Below the pieces are notes generated by a model. That model worked only from the letters and a program-made list of their open reading frames with translations. It ran no database searches and was not told where the DNA came from. From the NCBI RefSeq assembly GCF_023887685.1, contig NZ_JAMWMR010000017.1, positions 62,001 through 126,000 on the forward strand: a DNA stretch of 64,000 nt. The letters are read 5' to 3'. The position numbers were made by a program, and so were the translations under genes. Origin of the DNA: Streptomyces macrolidinus. Lineage in GTDB: Bacteria; Actinomycetota; Actinomycetes; Streptomycetales; Streptomycetaceae. Within the stretch, counting starts at the first letter, position 1. Each line of letters opens with the position of its first letter. Positions 37,299 to 44,632 of the stretch are shown one piece after another.

Positions 37299-37886
37299 GG
37301 TTGTGAATCCTCCGCCTTACCCGCTGAAATCCGCACCGGAGCACCCATGCCGCGCCCCCGTGCTCATCTCGATTGCGTGTTCCGAAATGAGTCGGCCGAA
37401 TTCACGGCCGACATGGTGATGCCCGCAGGAATGCACGCTAGGTGGTTACACTGGTGTCAAGGTCAAGCCGGACCGCGGCAGCACGTGCTTCCGTGACATG
37501 GGCGAAGCGGCTCAACGCCGGGGTGCAGGGTGGCACAGCAAGGCCGAAGTGCCTGGTCAGCGAGGTATTGAAGCGCTGTTCACAACGGTTCCCGGACCCT
37601 CCCGACTGATTCCGCATCCGGGCCCGCTCCGCCTTCTCCGGCGTCCCCGCGTCACACCCGACCGACAGTCGCCGCCCTCGGCCCCGGCCGCTCGACGTCC
37701 GGTTACTTCTCGATTCCAGGCCACCCAACGCCCACCTGATTCACGGAAGTTGACAGCAAGACGTCCGGGTGATCAGGTATATGTCCTGGCAGCGAAAGTT
37801 CTTCTTTCGCGATGAAGGCAGTCACGATTCATATCCACCTCGCACGCCTGCATTCGAAATGACGCGCAGCGAGAAGGGAAGTCGAC
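37299..37886. other. long non-coding region between MFS and peroxiredoxin-like genes
   Basis: 588 bp. It contains the MerR-type promoter at 37435-37466, a small hairpin GCGAAAG-TTCTT-CTTTCGC at 37792-37810 and a TTGACA at 37750-37755. No open frame here has a convincing ribosome site or recognisable protein. Confidence 0.6.
37435..37466 (-). promoter_or_regulatory. MerR-type promoter (20-bp spacer) for the MFS gene
   Basis: On the minus strand: -35 TTGACC (37466-37461), a 20-bp spacer containing the near-palindrome TTGACACCAGTGTAACC, then -10 TAGCGT (37440-37435). Over-long spacers with an internal palindrome are the hallmark of MerR-regulated promoters. Confidence 0.5.
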
Positions 37887-38426
37887 ATGAACAGTGCCCA
37901 CGACGTCATCACCGCTCCACCCCGTCCACGCACCAAGGCCCCGTCATTGATCGTTCCCCTGGTCGGTGGCGGCACGTGAAACCTCACCGAGCAAAGTCCC
38001 CGGAACTTCACGGTGATCGTCTTCTACCGGGGCCTGCACTGCCCCGCTTGCCGGGGCCAGTTGAACCAGATGGAGCAGCGCTTCGACGACCTCCAGGCCC
38101 TCGGAGTCGACCCGGTGGCCATCAGCGCCGATTCACGGGAGCGCGCCGAGCGCGCCCGGACCGAGTGGGGCCTCACGAAGGTACCGGTGGGGTACGACCT
38201 GCCGGTGTCGGTCATGCGCGACTGGGGCCTGTTCGTGTCCGGGTCCGCGAACGACCAGGAGCCGGAGCGCTTCAACGAGCCTGGCCTGTTCCTGGTCAAG
38301 CCGGACCAGGAGCTGTACTACGCGTCCATCCTCAACATGCCGTTCGGTCGGCCACCGCTGGACGAGCTGATCGGGGGCATGGCCTTCGTACTCGACCGGG
38401 CGTACCCCGCCCGCGGTGGTGTCTGA
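37887..38426 (+). pseudogene. peroxiredoxin-like (AhpC/TSA) gene interrupted by an in-frame TGA
   Basis: From ATG 37887 (GAAGGGA upstream) the frame encodes MNSAHDVITAPPRPRTKAPS and continues to LVGGGT. It meets TGA at 37977-37979 (codon 31) and then continues in the same frame for 148 more codons to a stop at 38424-38426. The downstream part carries VIVFYRGLHCPACRGQLNQM (a CxxC thioredoxin-fold site) and FNEPGLFLVKPD, typical of the peroxiredoxin-like family. In relatives the stop position is a Trp (GGGTW), so TGG to TGA is the simplest explanation. A shortened product could start at GTG 38013, but it would lack the first strand. The gene is probably inactive, or depends on TGA read-through. 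Confidence 0.8.
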
Positions 38427-38515
38427 CGCTTCACCGCCTCGTAGCGGCGCGCCTCCGTGGCATCCGGTGTCGGCAGTCGGCACCCGCCACGGAGGCAAGC
38501 AGTGGACACGGTCTC

Positions 38516-38926
38516 TCAGACCCCTTGGGCCTGCTTCAGCAGGGCGGCGAAGTCGCCGGCGCCCGAGTGCGTGCGGAGCATGGCGATTCTTTCGGTCAGC
38601 TCCTCACGGTGGCGCTGCAACAACGCCGCCTTCTCGTCGATCACGGCCAGCCTCTCCTCGTACATGGCAATCGCGTGGTCGGCGTTCTCGCAGGACATGA
38701 AGTCGATCACGTCCATGGACAGACAGGGGGCGACTCGCTGAATGTCGTCGACGGTCAATCCCGCCTGTAGCAGCCCTTGGACGTTGAGCACGGCGTTGAC
38801 CGCGTCCTCGCTGTACTCCCGCCATCCCTTGTCGGTCCGGTGCGCGTGCAGCAGCCCCTTCTGCTCGTAATATCGGATGGACCGGCGGCTCACGCCAGTG
38901 CGCTCGGACAACTCCCCGATCTGCAC
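38516..38926 (-). CDS. MerR-family transcriptional regulator
   Basis: 136 residues. The N-terminal winged helix is VQIGELSERTGVSRRSIRYYEQKGLLHAHRTDKGWREYSEDAVN. A coiled-coil dimerisation helix (about 85-125) ends the protein. Two Cys (APCLSMDVIDFMSCENADH) lie between the DNA-binding part and the coil, where MerR proteins place effector ligands; a redox or thiol-reactive signal is possible. GTG 38926 has GGAG five bases upstream, and longer in-frame extensions lack sites. It converges on the broken peroxiredoxin-like gene and probably controls the module including the MFS exporter, whose promoter has MerR geometry. Confidence 0.85.
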   Translation of the reverse strand: MQIGELSERTGVSRRSIRYYEQKGLLHAHRTDKGWREYSEDAVNAVLNVQGLLQAGLTVDDIQRVAPCLSMDVIDFMSCENADHAIAMYEERLAVIDEKAALLQRHREELTERIAMLRTHSGAGDFAALLKQAQGV

Positions 38927-39166
38927 GACCTCTCCATTCACACCGAAGGACTGGATCCTGGACGCAACGCCATGGTCCGCTGTGTCTGCCGCAATCGGCA
39001 ACGGGACGACGTGCGTTCCGTGATGCCATGGACCCGTACCGGGACGTCCGCGTGATCGCCCTCGACCGCACATGGTAGCCACCTCGTCACCGACCTCGTG
39101 GGTTTCGGGCGTCATCCCCAGGGCGGGCAGCCCAGGGCAGCCCTTCGGTCGAGGCACAATCGTCCC

Positions 39167-39694
39167 GTGGTACGTCGAAGCCAGACCAGCAACCCTCGTT
39201 CGGCCGTTGTCCTGACCTCGGGTACGGGTTGGGGTACCCGTGCCGCGTCTCAGCGACGGAGCAGCGGGGCCGAGTCACCCATACCCCGGCGGCAGCCCGG
39301 GAAGATCAAGGCGTTGCAGCAGACCATCGAAGTGGCCCGCACAGCGATCAACGCCAAGCGCTGGCATGCGGCGCGTTACGCGCTCAGCCGGGCTCGGGCC
39401 CTCGCCAACGCCCTCCCCGCCGACGTGGCTGTCCAGGAACGCGAGCAACTCTCAGCGCTCCGCGAGAAGTTCGCGGCTCGTAACACGACGGCCGCGAAGA
39501 ACGCCAGGCAGGCGAAGTCGACGCCGGCCGGGCGGGTGGGCGGCAAGACGCCTGCCCCGAGGAAGTCCACGGCGAAGAACACGACGCAGAAGCCGAAGCC
39601 CGCACCCGTCCGCGACCTCGGTGACCGTTTCATCAACCGCGCGTCCCTCGGCTACGGTCCTACGGACGAGACGAAGAGCCCCCGAACGCGGTGA
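39167..39694 (+). CDS. small basic, Lys/Ala-rich hypothetical protein
   Basis: 175 residues from GTG 39167. A central helical segment (GKIKALQQTIEVARTAINAKRWHAARYALSRARALANALP) is followed by a Lys/Ala/Pro-rich tail (KNARQAKSTPAGRVGGKTPAPRKSTAKN). The tail resembles histone-like or nucleic-acid-binding tails. Third-position G/C is high, supporting coding. No Shine-Dalgarno is convincing, so the start is tentative. No family recognised; followed by an 11-bp inverted repeat that can terminate it. Confidence 0.55.
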   Translation: MVRRSQTSNPRSAVVLTSGTGWGTRAASQRRSSGAESPIPRRQPGKIKALQQTIEVARTAINAKRWHAARYALSRARALANALPADVAVQEREQLSALREKFAARNTTAAKNARQAKSTPAGRVGGKTPAPRKSTAKNTTQKPKPAPVRDLGDRFINRASLGYGPTDETKSPRTR

Positions 39695-39698
39695 AGGC

Positions 39699-39739
39699 GT
39701 GCCGTCCGCCGCTCCGACACCGGGCACAGCGGACGGCAC
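39699..39739. terminator. inverted repeat between convergent genes (basic protein / DUF397)
   Basis: GTGCCGTCCGC (39699-39709) and its complement (39729-39739) around a 19-nt loop, between two convergent genes. Confidence 0.65.
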
Positions 39740-39752
39740 ATCCTCAAGCCAC

Positions 39753-39944
39753 TCAGCGCTCCGCCGCGAACCGCACGAACCGGCCCCAGCCTTCACGGCC
39801 CATCGTGAAGGCCGGGCGCCTCACGTCCTTGGAGTCCCGTACGTGAACGGCCTGTTCAGCGATCGCCACCTCCACGCAGCTGTCGCCCTGGCTGCCGCTG
39901 TAGCTGGACTTGGACCAGGCGAGTTCCGGCGTGCCGCTGCTCAT
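39753..39944 (-). CDS. DUF397 domain protein (BldB-like family), copy 1
   Basis: 63 residues with the DUF397 pattern WSKSSYSGSQGDSCVEVAIAEQ, HVRDSKD and GREGWGRFV. Such small proteins are encoded next to WhiJ-like regulators in Streptomyces and affect development and antibiotic production; BldB is the best-known relative. ATG 39944 has GAGGAGAG upstream. It is nearly identical to the next upstream gene, a recent tandem duplication. Confidence 0.92.
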   Translation of the reverse strand: MSSGTPELAWSKSSYSGSQGDSCVEVAIAEQAVHVRDSKDVRRPAFTMGREGWGRFVRFAAER

Positions 39945-39962
39945 AGCTCTCCTCGCAGTCGC

Positions 39963-40154
39963 TCAGCGCTCTGACGCGAACCGCACGAACCGGCCCCAAC
40001 CTTCGCGACCCACGACGAAGGCCGGGCGCCTCACGTCCTTGGAGTCCCGCACATGAACAGCCTGTTCAGCGATCGCTACCTCCACACAGTCATCGCCCTG
40101 AGTACCGCTGTAGCTGGACTTGAACCAGGCGAGTTCCGGCGTGCCGCTGCTCAT
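39963..40154 (-). CDS. DUF397 domain protein (BldB-like family), copy 2
   Basis: 63 residues differing from the downstream copy at only a few positions (FKSSYSGTQGDD instead of SKSSYSGSQGDS, FVV instead of FTM). The start ATG overlaps the stop of the regulator gene by 4 bp (40151-40154), so regulator and DUF397 protein are translationally coupled. The 18-bp gap to copy 1 implies one transcript. Confidence 0.92.
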   Translation of the reverse strand: MSSGTPELAWFKSSYSGTQGDDCVEVAIAEQAVHVRDSKDVRRPAFVVGREGWGRFVRFASER

Positions 40155-41005
40155 AGCTCTCCTCGCAGTCGCTCCAACAGGTCCCTGGACTCCTTCGGAT
40201 TCAGGGCCTGTGAGCGCAGTGTGTCATAGCGTCGACAGAGCAGGCTCATCTCTTTCGGGTCGGAGATCAGTCGTCCGTTCTGCTGCCCTTCGGAGTACCC
40301 AAGTCGCCGCCCCTCCGAGGTCTCCAAGATTCGCACGGGCCCGTCCAGGCAGCCATGGAACTCCAGCTCCAGCGGGACCACTTGAAGCGTGATGTTGCGT
40401 GGCGCGGTGACCTCAAGCACATGGTCCAGCATGTTCAACTGCACCTGTGAACCTCCGAGCCGCCGCCGGAAGACCGACTCCTCCACGATGAACCCGAACG
40501 GCACGGTCGGCCGATCCCGCATCATCGCCTGCCGCTGCAACCGCGCGGCCAACTGCGCCTCCGTCTGCTCGTCGGTCAGCAGCGGAATGCTGTTGTCGAA
40601 CACCGCCCGCGCATACGCCTCCGACTGCAACAGCCCCGGCACCAGCCTGCACTCGTACGTACACAGGCCCACCGCTTCCCGTTCCAGCCTCGCCCACTGG
40701 CGGAACCAAGCCGCGAGACCCACCTCGCTTCGGCTCAGGAACCGGGCGGCCTTGCGCAGCGCACCCGTGTTGCCGAGCGCTCCCTCCGCGCGGTCCACGA
40801 AGGCGTCGTCCGGCATTCGGCGGCCCAACTCCACCGACTCCACGATGTGTTTGGAGAACTGGACGAGAGCAGCCAGCTCGGCGCGGCTGAGCCCAGCGTG
40901 CTCCCGCAGCGCCTGGACCACCGCGCCGAACGTGCGCAGACTGTCCGATGGATGAGGCTCCCGCTCCCACTCGACCTCACCCGCGCCCCCTTCGACGTTG
41001 CCCAT
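40151..41005 (-). CDS. WhiJ-like XRE regulator with C-terminal DUF5753
   Basis: 284 residues. The N-terminal helix-turn-helix reads FGAVVQALREHAGLSRAELAALVQFSKHIVESVELGRRMPDDAF. The C-terminal part (about 95-270) is the DUF5753 module seen in Streptomyces WhiJ paralogues (ECRLVPGLLQSEAYARAVF, RQAMMRDRPTVPFGFIVEESVFRRRLGG, QVVPLELEFHGCLDGPVRIL). These regulators act with a cognate DUF397 partner. ATG 41005 has GGAGAGG upstream; a longer in-frame extension would run through the divergent ATPase gene and is rejected. Confidence 0.92.
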   Translation of the reverse strand: MGNVEGGAGEVEWEREPHPSDSLRTFGAVVQALREHAGLSRAELAALVQFSKHIVESVELGRRMPDDAFVDRAEGALGNTGALRKAARFLSRSEVGLAAWFRQWARLEREAVGLCTYECRLVPGLLQSEAYARAVFDNSIPLLTDEQTEAQLAARLQRQAMMRDRPTVPFGFIVEESVFRRRLGGSQVQLNMLDHVLEVTAPRNITLQVVPLELEFHGCLDGPVRILETSEGRRLGYSEGQQNGRLISDPKEMSLLCRRYDTLRSQALNPKESRDLLERLRGEL

Positions 41006-41177
41006 CCGCCGCCCCTCTCCTCGTACCGCGCCGCGGCAGCCCCTTGCGCCGCTCCCTACACACAACTCAGCGTGACGCAGCCGTCCGCGTACTGTCCACT
41101 CTTCGTGCCCGTACGCTGACTCACCGTACGAGGCGCGCCGCTCGCCCTCACCCGTGCGCGACCGCCACGCTGACCCC

Positions 41178-41630
41178 ATGAACCAAGCGTTTCCCCAAGT
41201 CAGCGCGCCTGAACGCATGTTCACGCAGCTACTGTCCTCCACGCGGCGCGGCGCCCGACTCGCCCGGCTTCTCAGCGTCACCGAACTGCGGTTCTGGGAT
41301 GCCCCGCAAGACCTCACGGAGCGCGCCGAGTTCGTCGTCGGTGAACTCGCCTCCAACGCCGTGCTCCACGGCCGCGTGCCCGGCCGCAGCTTCCGGCTCA
41401 CACTCGTCTTCGACCCGGCGGCCGGTCGCCTCCGTATCGAGGTCACCGACGCCCGCGGGGACCGGTATCCGCGGATCCCCGCGATGGACGCGGAACTTGA
41501 CGCGCTGCACTGCGGCGGGCGTGGCCTGTCGTTGGTGGCCGCTCTCGTCGACCACTGGGACACCGCCCCCTACCCGCCCAGCGGCAAGACCGTCCGGGCG
41601 GTGCTCTCCACGTCGACGCCCAACGGCTGA
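41178..41630 (+). CDS. HATPase-fold ATP-binding protein (RsbW/anti-sigma-like)
   Basis: 150 residues. The GHKL fold shows the N box ERAEFVVGELASNAVLHG, the G1 box IEVTDARGDRYPRI and the G2 region GGRGLSLVAALVDHWD. It resembles anti-sigma-factor kinases such as RsbW, but Streptomyces has dozens of paralogues next to WhiJ/DUF397 pairs. It is divergent from that pair, completing the classic three-gene set. ATG 41178 is chosen over GTG 41154 because it gives the usual short N-terminus; neither has a strong ribosome site. Confidence 0.85.
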   Translation: MNQAFPQVSAPERMFTQLLSSTRRGARLARLLSVTELRFWDAPQDLTERAEFVVGELASNAVLHGRVPGRSFRLTLVFDPAAGRLRIEVTDARGDRYPRIPAMDAELDALHCGGRGLSLVAALVDHWDTAPYPPSGKTVRAVLSTSTPNG

Positions 41631-41677
41631 CGAGAACGGCGTTGCCTCCGAAGTGGCGGTGCGGAAGACTCGACCGG

Positions 41678-42238
41678 GTGCGTGATCATCTGGAGGCTTC
41701 CGCGGGCTTGTGGCTGCGTCGCTGGTCGGCCGCGGACGCGCCGTCGGTGTTGGCCGCGTTCGCGGAGCCGTTGATGGAGCGTCAGGCGCGTGAGCCCGTG
41801 GTCTCGTTGGAGGCAGCCGAGCGGTGGCTCGCGGGCCAGGCCGAGCAGTGGGGCTCGGGTACCGCCTTCGCCTTCGCGGTGGTCGATGCCGCGGACAGCG
41901 TGGTGGGCAATGTCGCGGTCCGGGTCACGGACCGGCGGCATCGGACCGGGTGGGTGTCGTACTGGACTACGGCGTCGGCCCGCGGCCAGGGTGTCGCGTC
42001 ACACGCGTCCCGGGCGCTGGCGCGTTGGGCCTTCGACGAACTCGACTTGTTCCGGCTGGAGTTGGCCCATCGGGTCGACAACCCGGCGTCCTGCAAGGTG
42101 GCCAGGGCGGCCGGGTTCGCCGTGGAGGGCGTCGAGCGGCGGAGGTTGGAGTACGACGGCGTGCGCTACGACGTCGAGCGTCATGCGCGGCTGGCGACCG
42201 ACGACGAGCCCCCGTGTGAGAGGTCGTCGCGCGCGTGA
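41678..42238 (+). CDS. GNAT-family N-acetyltransferase (RimJ/RimL-like)
   Basis: 186 residues. Acetyl-CoA-binding motif A is WVSYWTTASARGQGVASHASRALARWAF (R-G-x-G-x-A pattern), followed by LDLFRLELAHRVDNPASCKVARAAGFAVEG, the signature of RimJ/RimL-type enzymes that acetylate protein N-termini or small amines. GTG 41678 has a GGAAG site; an in-frame TTG at 41642 is unlikely. It lies 47 bp after the ATPase gene in the same direction and may be cotranscribed. Confidence 0.85.
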   Translation: MRDHLEASAGLWLRRWSAADAPSVLAAFAEPLMERQAREPVVSLEAAERWLAGQAEQWGSGTAFAFAVVDAADSVVGNVAVRVTDRRHRTGWVSYWTTASARGQGVASHASRALARWAFDELDLFRLELAHRVDNPASCKVARAAGFAVEGVERRRLEYDGVRYDVERHARLATDDEPPCERSSRA

Positions 42239-42316
42239 TCCGGCGGCCCGGCGCTCCCGACACGCCACGCGCGGCGGGGAGTTCACAGGAGTGCCGGGGC
42301 CGTTCGCCGTACGGGG

Positions 42317-42739
42317 TCAGCGTCTGACCAGGGTGATGGTCTTTCGCTGGACCGCGTGGAAGTGGGGCAGGGGCAGTCCGTGGCCGCTCAGTTCCATCAA
42401 GGTGGCCTCCACATAGGCCCGGCCCAGGTGGTACACGCCTTCGTTGCGCTCCGAGTTGGCCCAGCGGTGCCAGGTGCCGTCGCAGATCGCCATGGTGCCG
42501 CCGATGCCGTGGCGTACGCGGGGGTCGCGCTGGGAGATCGAGGAGGCGATGAAGGTGGGACCGGTGCTGTGCCGACAGCGGTAGCTGCCGGAGAGGGTCA
42601 GCACGCCGTAGCGGGTGAGACGTCCGGTCGAGTCGATCGTCAGCCTGTCGTACGAGCCGGAGGTGGCGCCCGCGGCGGGGGCGGCGGACAGCAGCAGGGT
42701 GGCCGCGACGGCCGCGCCGAGGGCATGGCGCAAGGACAT
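42317..42739 (-). CDS. small secreted protein of unknown function (DUF6299-like)
   Basis: 140 residues. Signal peptide MSLRHALGAAVAATLLLSAAPAAGATSG with an Ala-x-Ala cleavage site. The mature domain begins YDRLTIDSTGRLTRYGVLTLSGSYRC and contains two Cys (SYRCRHS and MAICDGTW) that could form a disulfide in a small beta-sandwich. It resembles what I recall as DUF6299. ATG 42739 has a perfect AGGAGG 7 nt upstream. Function unknown. Confidence 0.82.
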   Translation of the reverse strand: MSLRHALGAAVAATLLLSAAPAAGATSGSYDRLTIDSTGRLTRYGVLTLSGSYRCRHSTGPTFIASSISQRDPRVRHGIGGTMAICDGTWHRWANSERNEGVYHLGRAYVEATLMELSGHGLPLPHFHAVQRKTITLVRR

Positions 42740-42840
42740 GGGAGTACCTCCTGGTGTGGGGAATTCCCACAGGTACCGGGAGGTCGGGCGCGGAGGTGTG
42801 ATCGTCACCCCTTCGGTGGCGAGTTGGGGTCCGGCTTCCG

Positions 42841-42884
42841 TACGAGGGGGCTACGGGTTCCGCACGAGGGGGTTACGGGAGGAC
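42841..42884. repeat. 22-bp tandem duplication at the 3' end of the RidA gene
   Basis: Two units beginning TACGAGGGGGCTACGGG and CACGAGGGGGTTACGGG. The second spans the RidA stop codon, so the repeat copies the gene end into the intergenic space. Confidence 0.65.
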
Positions 42885-43295
42885 CGCGAATCCGTCGAGT
42901 TCCACCAAGGCTTCCTCGTCCCAGAGGCGGGTGATGCCGACGACGGCCATCGCGGGGTAGTCACGGCCCGCCAACCTCCGCCAAACGGCGCCGAGTTCGG
43001 GCGCGTGGGTACGGTAGTCGGCCACGTCGGTGGCGTAGACGGTGACGCGGGCGAGGTCGGCGGGGGTGCCGCCCGCGGCGCGCAGGGCGTCGAGCAGGTT
43101 GGTCAGGGCCCGTTCGAACTGCTCCGGCAGGGTGGCGCCGACCACCTTGCCGTCCGCGTCGAGCGCGGTCTGGCCCGCCAGGAACACCACCCGCGACCCG
43201 GTGGCGACGACGGCGTGACTGAAGCCCGACGGCCGGGACAGCGTGGGCGGGTCGACGCGCGAGAGGACGGGTCGGTCGGTGCGTTCGGTGGTCAC
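42873..43295 (-). CDS. RidA-family enamine/imine deaminase
   Basis: 140 residues of the YjgF/RidA fold: PSGFSHAVVATGSRVVFLAGQTALDADGKVVG, EQFERALTNLLDALRAAGGTPADLARVTVYATDVADYR and YPAMAVVGITRLWDEEALVELDGFAVLP. The Arg in VGITRL occupies the place of the catalytic Arg of RidA. The family hydrolyses enamine or imine intermediates to ketones plus ammonia. The GTG start overlaps the acyl-CoA dehydrogenase stop by 4 bp. In an aminobenzoyl-CoA pathway, an enamine-CoA intermediate is expected, which makes a dedicated RidA meaningful. Confidence 0.88.
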   Translation of the reverse strand: MTTERTDRPVLSRVDPPTLSRPSGFSHAVVATGSRVVFLAGQTALDADGKVVGATLPEQFERALTNLLDALRAAGGTPADLARVTVYATDVADYRTHAPELGAVWRRLAGRDYPAMAVVGITRLWDEEALVELDGFAVLP

Positions 43296-44491
43296 GATGC
43301 CTCCACGGTGGCGTACAACTCCTTGGCGATGATGCCGCGTTGGACCTCGCTCGCGCCCTCGTAGATCCGAGGTGCGCGTACCTCTCGGTAGAGGTGTTCC
43401 AGGAGGTGGCCGCGGCGCAGGGCGCGGGCGCCGTGCAACTGGACGGCGGTGTCGACGACATACTGCGCCGTCTCGGTCGCCAGCAGCTTCGCCATGGCGG
43501 CGCGGCGCGGGACGTCCGGGGCCTGCGCGTCGTACGCCGTCGCCGCCGCGTAGACCATGAGGCGGGCCGCCTCGGTGCGCAGGGCCATCTCGGCGACCTG
43601 GTGGGAGACGGTCTGGAGGTCCTTGAGCGCGCCGCCGAACGCCTGTCGGCGTGTGGTGTGGGCGAGGGTCGCGTCCAGGGCGGCCTGTGCCATGCCCACG
43701 GCGAAGGCGCCGACGCTGGGGCGGAAGAGGTTGAGGGTGCCCATGGCGACACGGAAGCCGCGGTCGGGCTCGCCGAGGAGGTCGTCCGTCGTGACGGGTA
43801 CGGCGTCGAAGGCGAGGGCGCCGATGGGGTGCGGCGAGAGCATGTCCAGCGCGGTGCCGGTCAGGCCCGTGCGATCGGCGGGCACCAGGAAGGCGGTCAC
43901 GCCGCGGGAACCCGCGCCGGGGGTGGTGCGCGCGAAGACGGTGTAGAAGTCGGCCTCGGGGGCGTTGGAGATCCAGCACTTCTCACCGGTGAGCCGCCAG
44001 CCCCGACGACCGTCGCGCTCGGCACGCACCGAGCTCTCGCCATGGCGTACCGGGCCGTCGCCCTCGCCCGTCGTCCCCCCTCCGTCCGGCTCCGCCCGCA
44101 ACGCGAGTGCCCCCGCGTCCGAGCCCGCGTCCGGTTCCGTCAGGGCGAAGGCGGCCACCGTGGAACCGTCGCGGACGCCGGGGAGCCAGCGGTCGCGCTG
44201 GGCCCCGGTGCCGTACGCGTGCACGGGGTACGCGCCCAGGCCCTGGAGGGCGAGCGCCGTCTCCGCCTCCGTGCAGGCGTACGCGAGGGACTCCCGCATC
44301 AGGCACAGGTCGAGCGCGCCGGAGGTGAACAGCCGCTCCAGCAGCCCGAGTCGGCCGAGTTCGCTGACGAGCGCGCGGTTGACGCGGCCAGGCTCGCCCT
44401 TCTCCGCGAGCGGGCGCAGCCGCTCCTCGGCCGCCGCGCGCAGTTCGGCGCGCCAGGCGGTGCGCGCCGGGTCGAGTGAGAATGCGCTCAT
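43292..44491 (-). CDS. acyl-CoA dehydrogenase
   Basis: 399-residue flavoprotein dehydrogenase. FAD/substrate motifs are AFALTEPDAGSDAGAL and GEKCWISNAPEADFYTVFART. The C-terminal helix bundle has VQLHGARALRRGHLLEHLYREVRAPRIYEGASEVQRGIIAKEL, whose Glu in YEGASE is the catalytic base. An insert of Gly/Glu-rich residues follows the DAGSDAG segment. ATG 44491 has GGGAGAGG upstream. It forms a two-gene leftward unit with RidA and is divergent from the CoA ligase across a 141-bp control region with nested palindromes. It likely oxidises a cyclic or ring-opened acyl-CoA from the aromatic pathway. Confidence 0.92.
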   Translation of the reverse strand: MSAFSLDPARTAWRAELRAAAEERLRPLAEKGEPGRVNRALVSELGRLGLLERLFTSGALDLCLMRESLAYACTEAETALALQGLGAYPVHAYGTGAQRDRWLPGVRDGSTVAAFALTEPDAGSDAGALALRAEPDGGGTTGEGDGPVRHGESSVRAERDGRRGWRLTGEKCWISNAPEADFYTVFARTTPGAGSRGVTAFLVPADRTGLTGTALDMLSPHPIGALAFDAVPVTTDDLLGEPDRGFRVAMGTLNLFRPSVGAFAVGMAQAALDATLAHTTRRQAFGGALKDLQTVSHQVAEMALRTEAARLMVYAAATAYDAQAPDVPRRAAMAKLLATETAQYVVDTAVQLHGARALRRGHLLEHLYREVRAPRIYEGASEVQRGIIAKELYATVEAS

Positions 44492-44552
44492 GGCCGGTCC
44501 CCTCTCCCTGACGGCGCACCGGGGGCGCCGGGCGCCGGGCTGTTCCTCCGAC

Positions 44553-44592
44553 CGTATCGCGAAGCATTGACTGTCGTCACCAACACGATACG
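44553..44592. promoter_or_regulatory. nested inverted repeats between acyl-CoA dehydrogenase and CoA ligase, candidate PaaX-type operator
   Basis: Outer arms CGTATCG (44553-44559) and CGATACG (44586-44592) enclose TGACTGTCGTCAC (44568-44580), itself a TGAC-N4-GTCA repeat. The same 13-mer with TATC at the same left distance occurs upstream of the enoyl-CoA hydratase gene at 50492-50529. Confidence 0.65.
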
Positions 44593-44632
44593 CTCGATGC
44601 GCGAGCCCACCACGACAAGGGGGCGAACCGCC

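Noticed and set aside
37498..37815. Open frame in the 37.3-37.9 kb gap
   Set aside because: No ribosome site, Arg/Pro-rich random-looking translation, and no neighbour relation; treated as non-coding.
37977..37979. TGA in the peroxiredoxin-like gene as a selenocysteine codon
   Set aside because: It lies at a Trp position, not at the active-site Cys, and no SECIS-like hairpin follows; a nonsense mutation is simpler.
40151..41563. Extended start for the WhiJ-like regulator (470 residues)
   Set aside because: The extension crosses the divergent ATPase gene and lacks similarity; ATG 41005 with GGAGAGG gives the normal family length.
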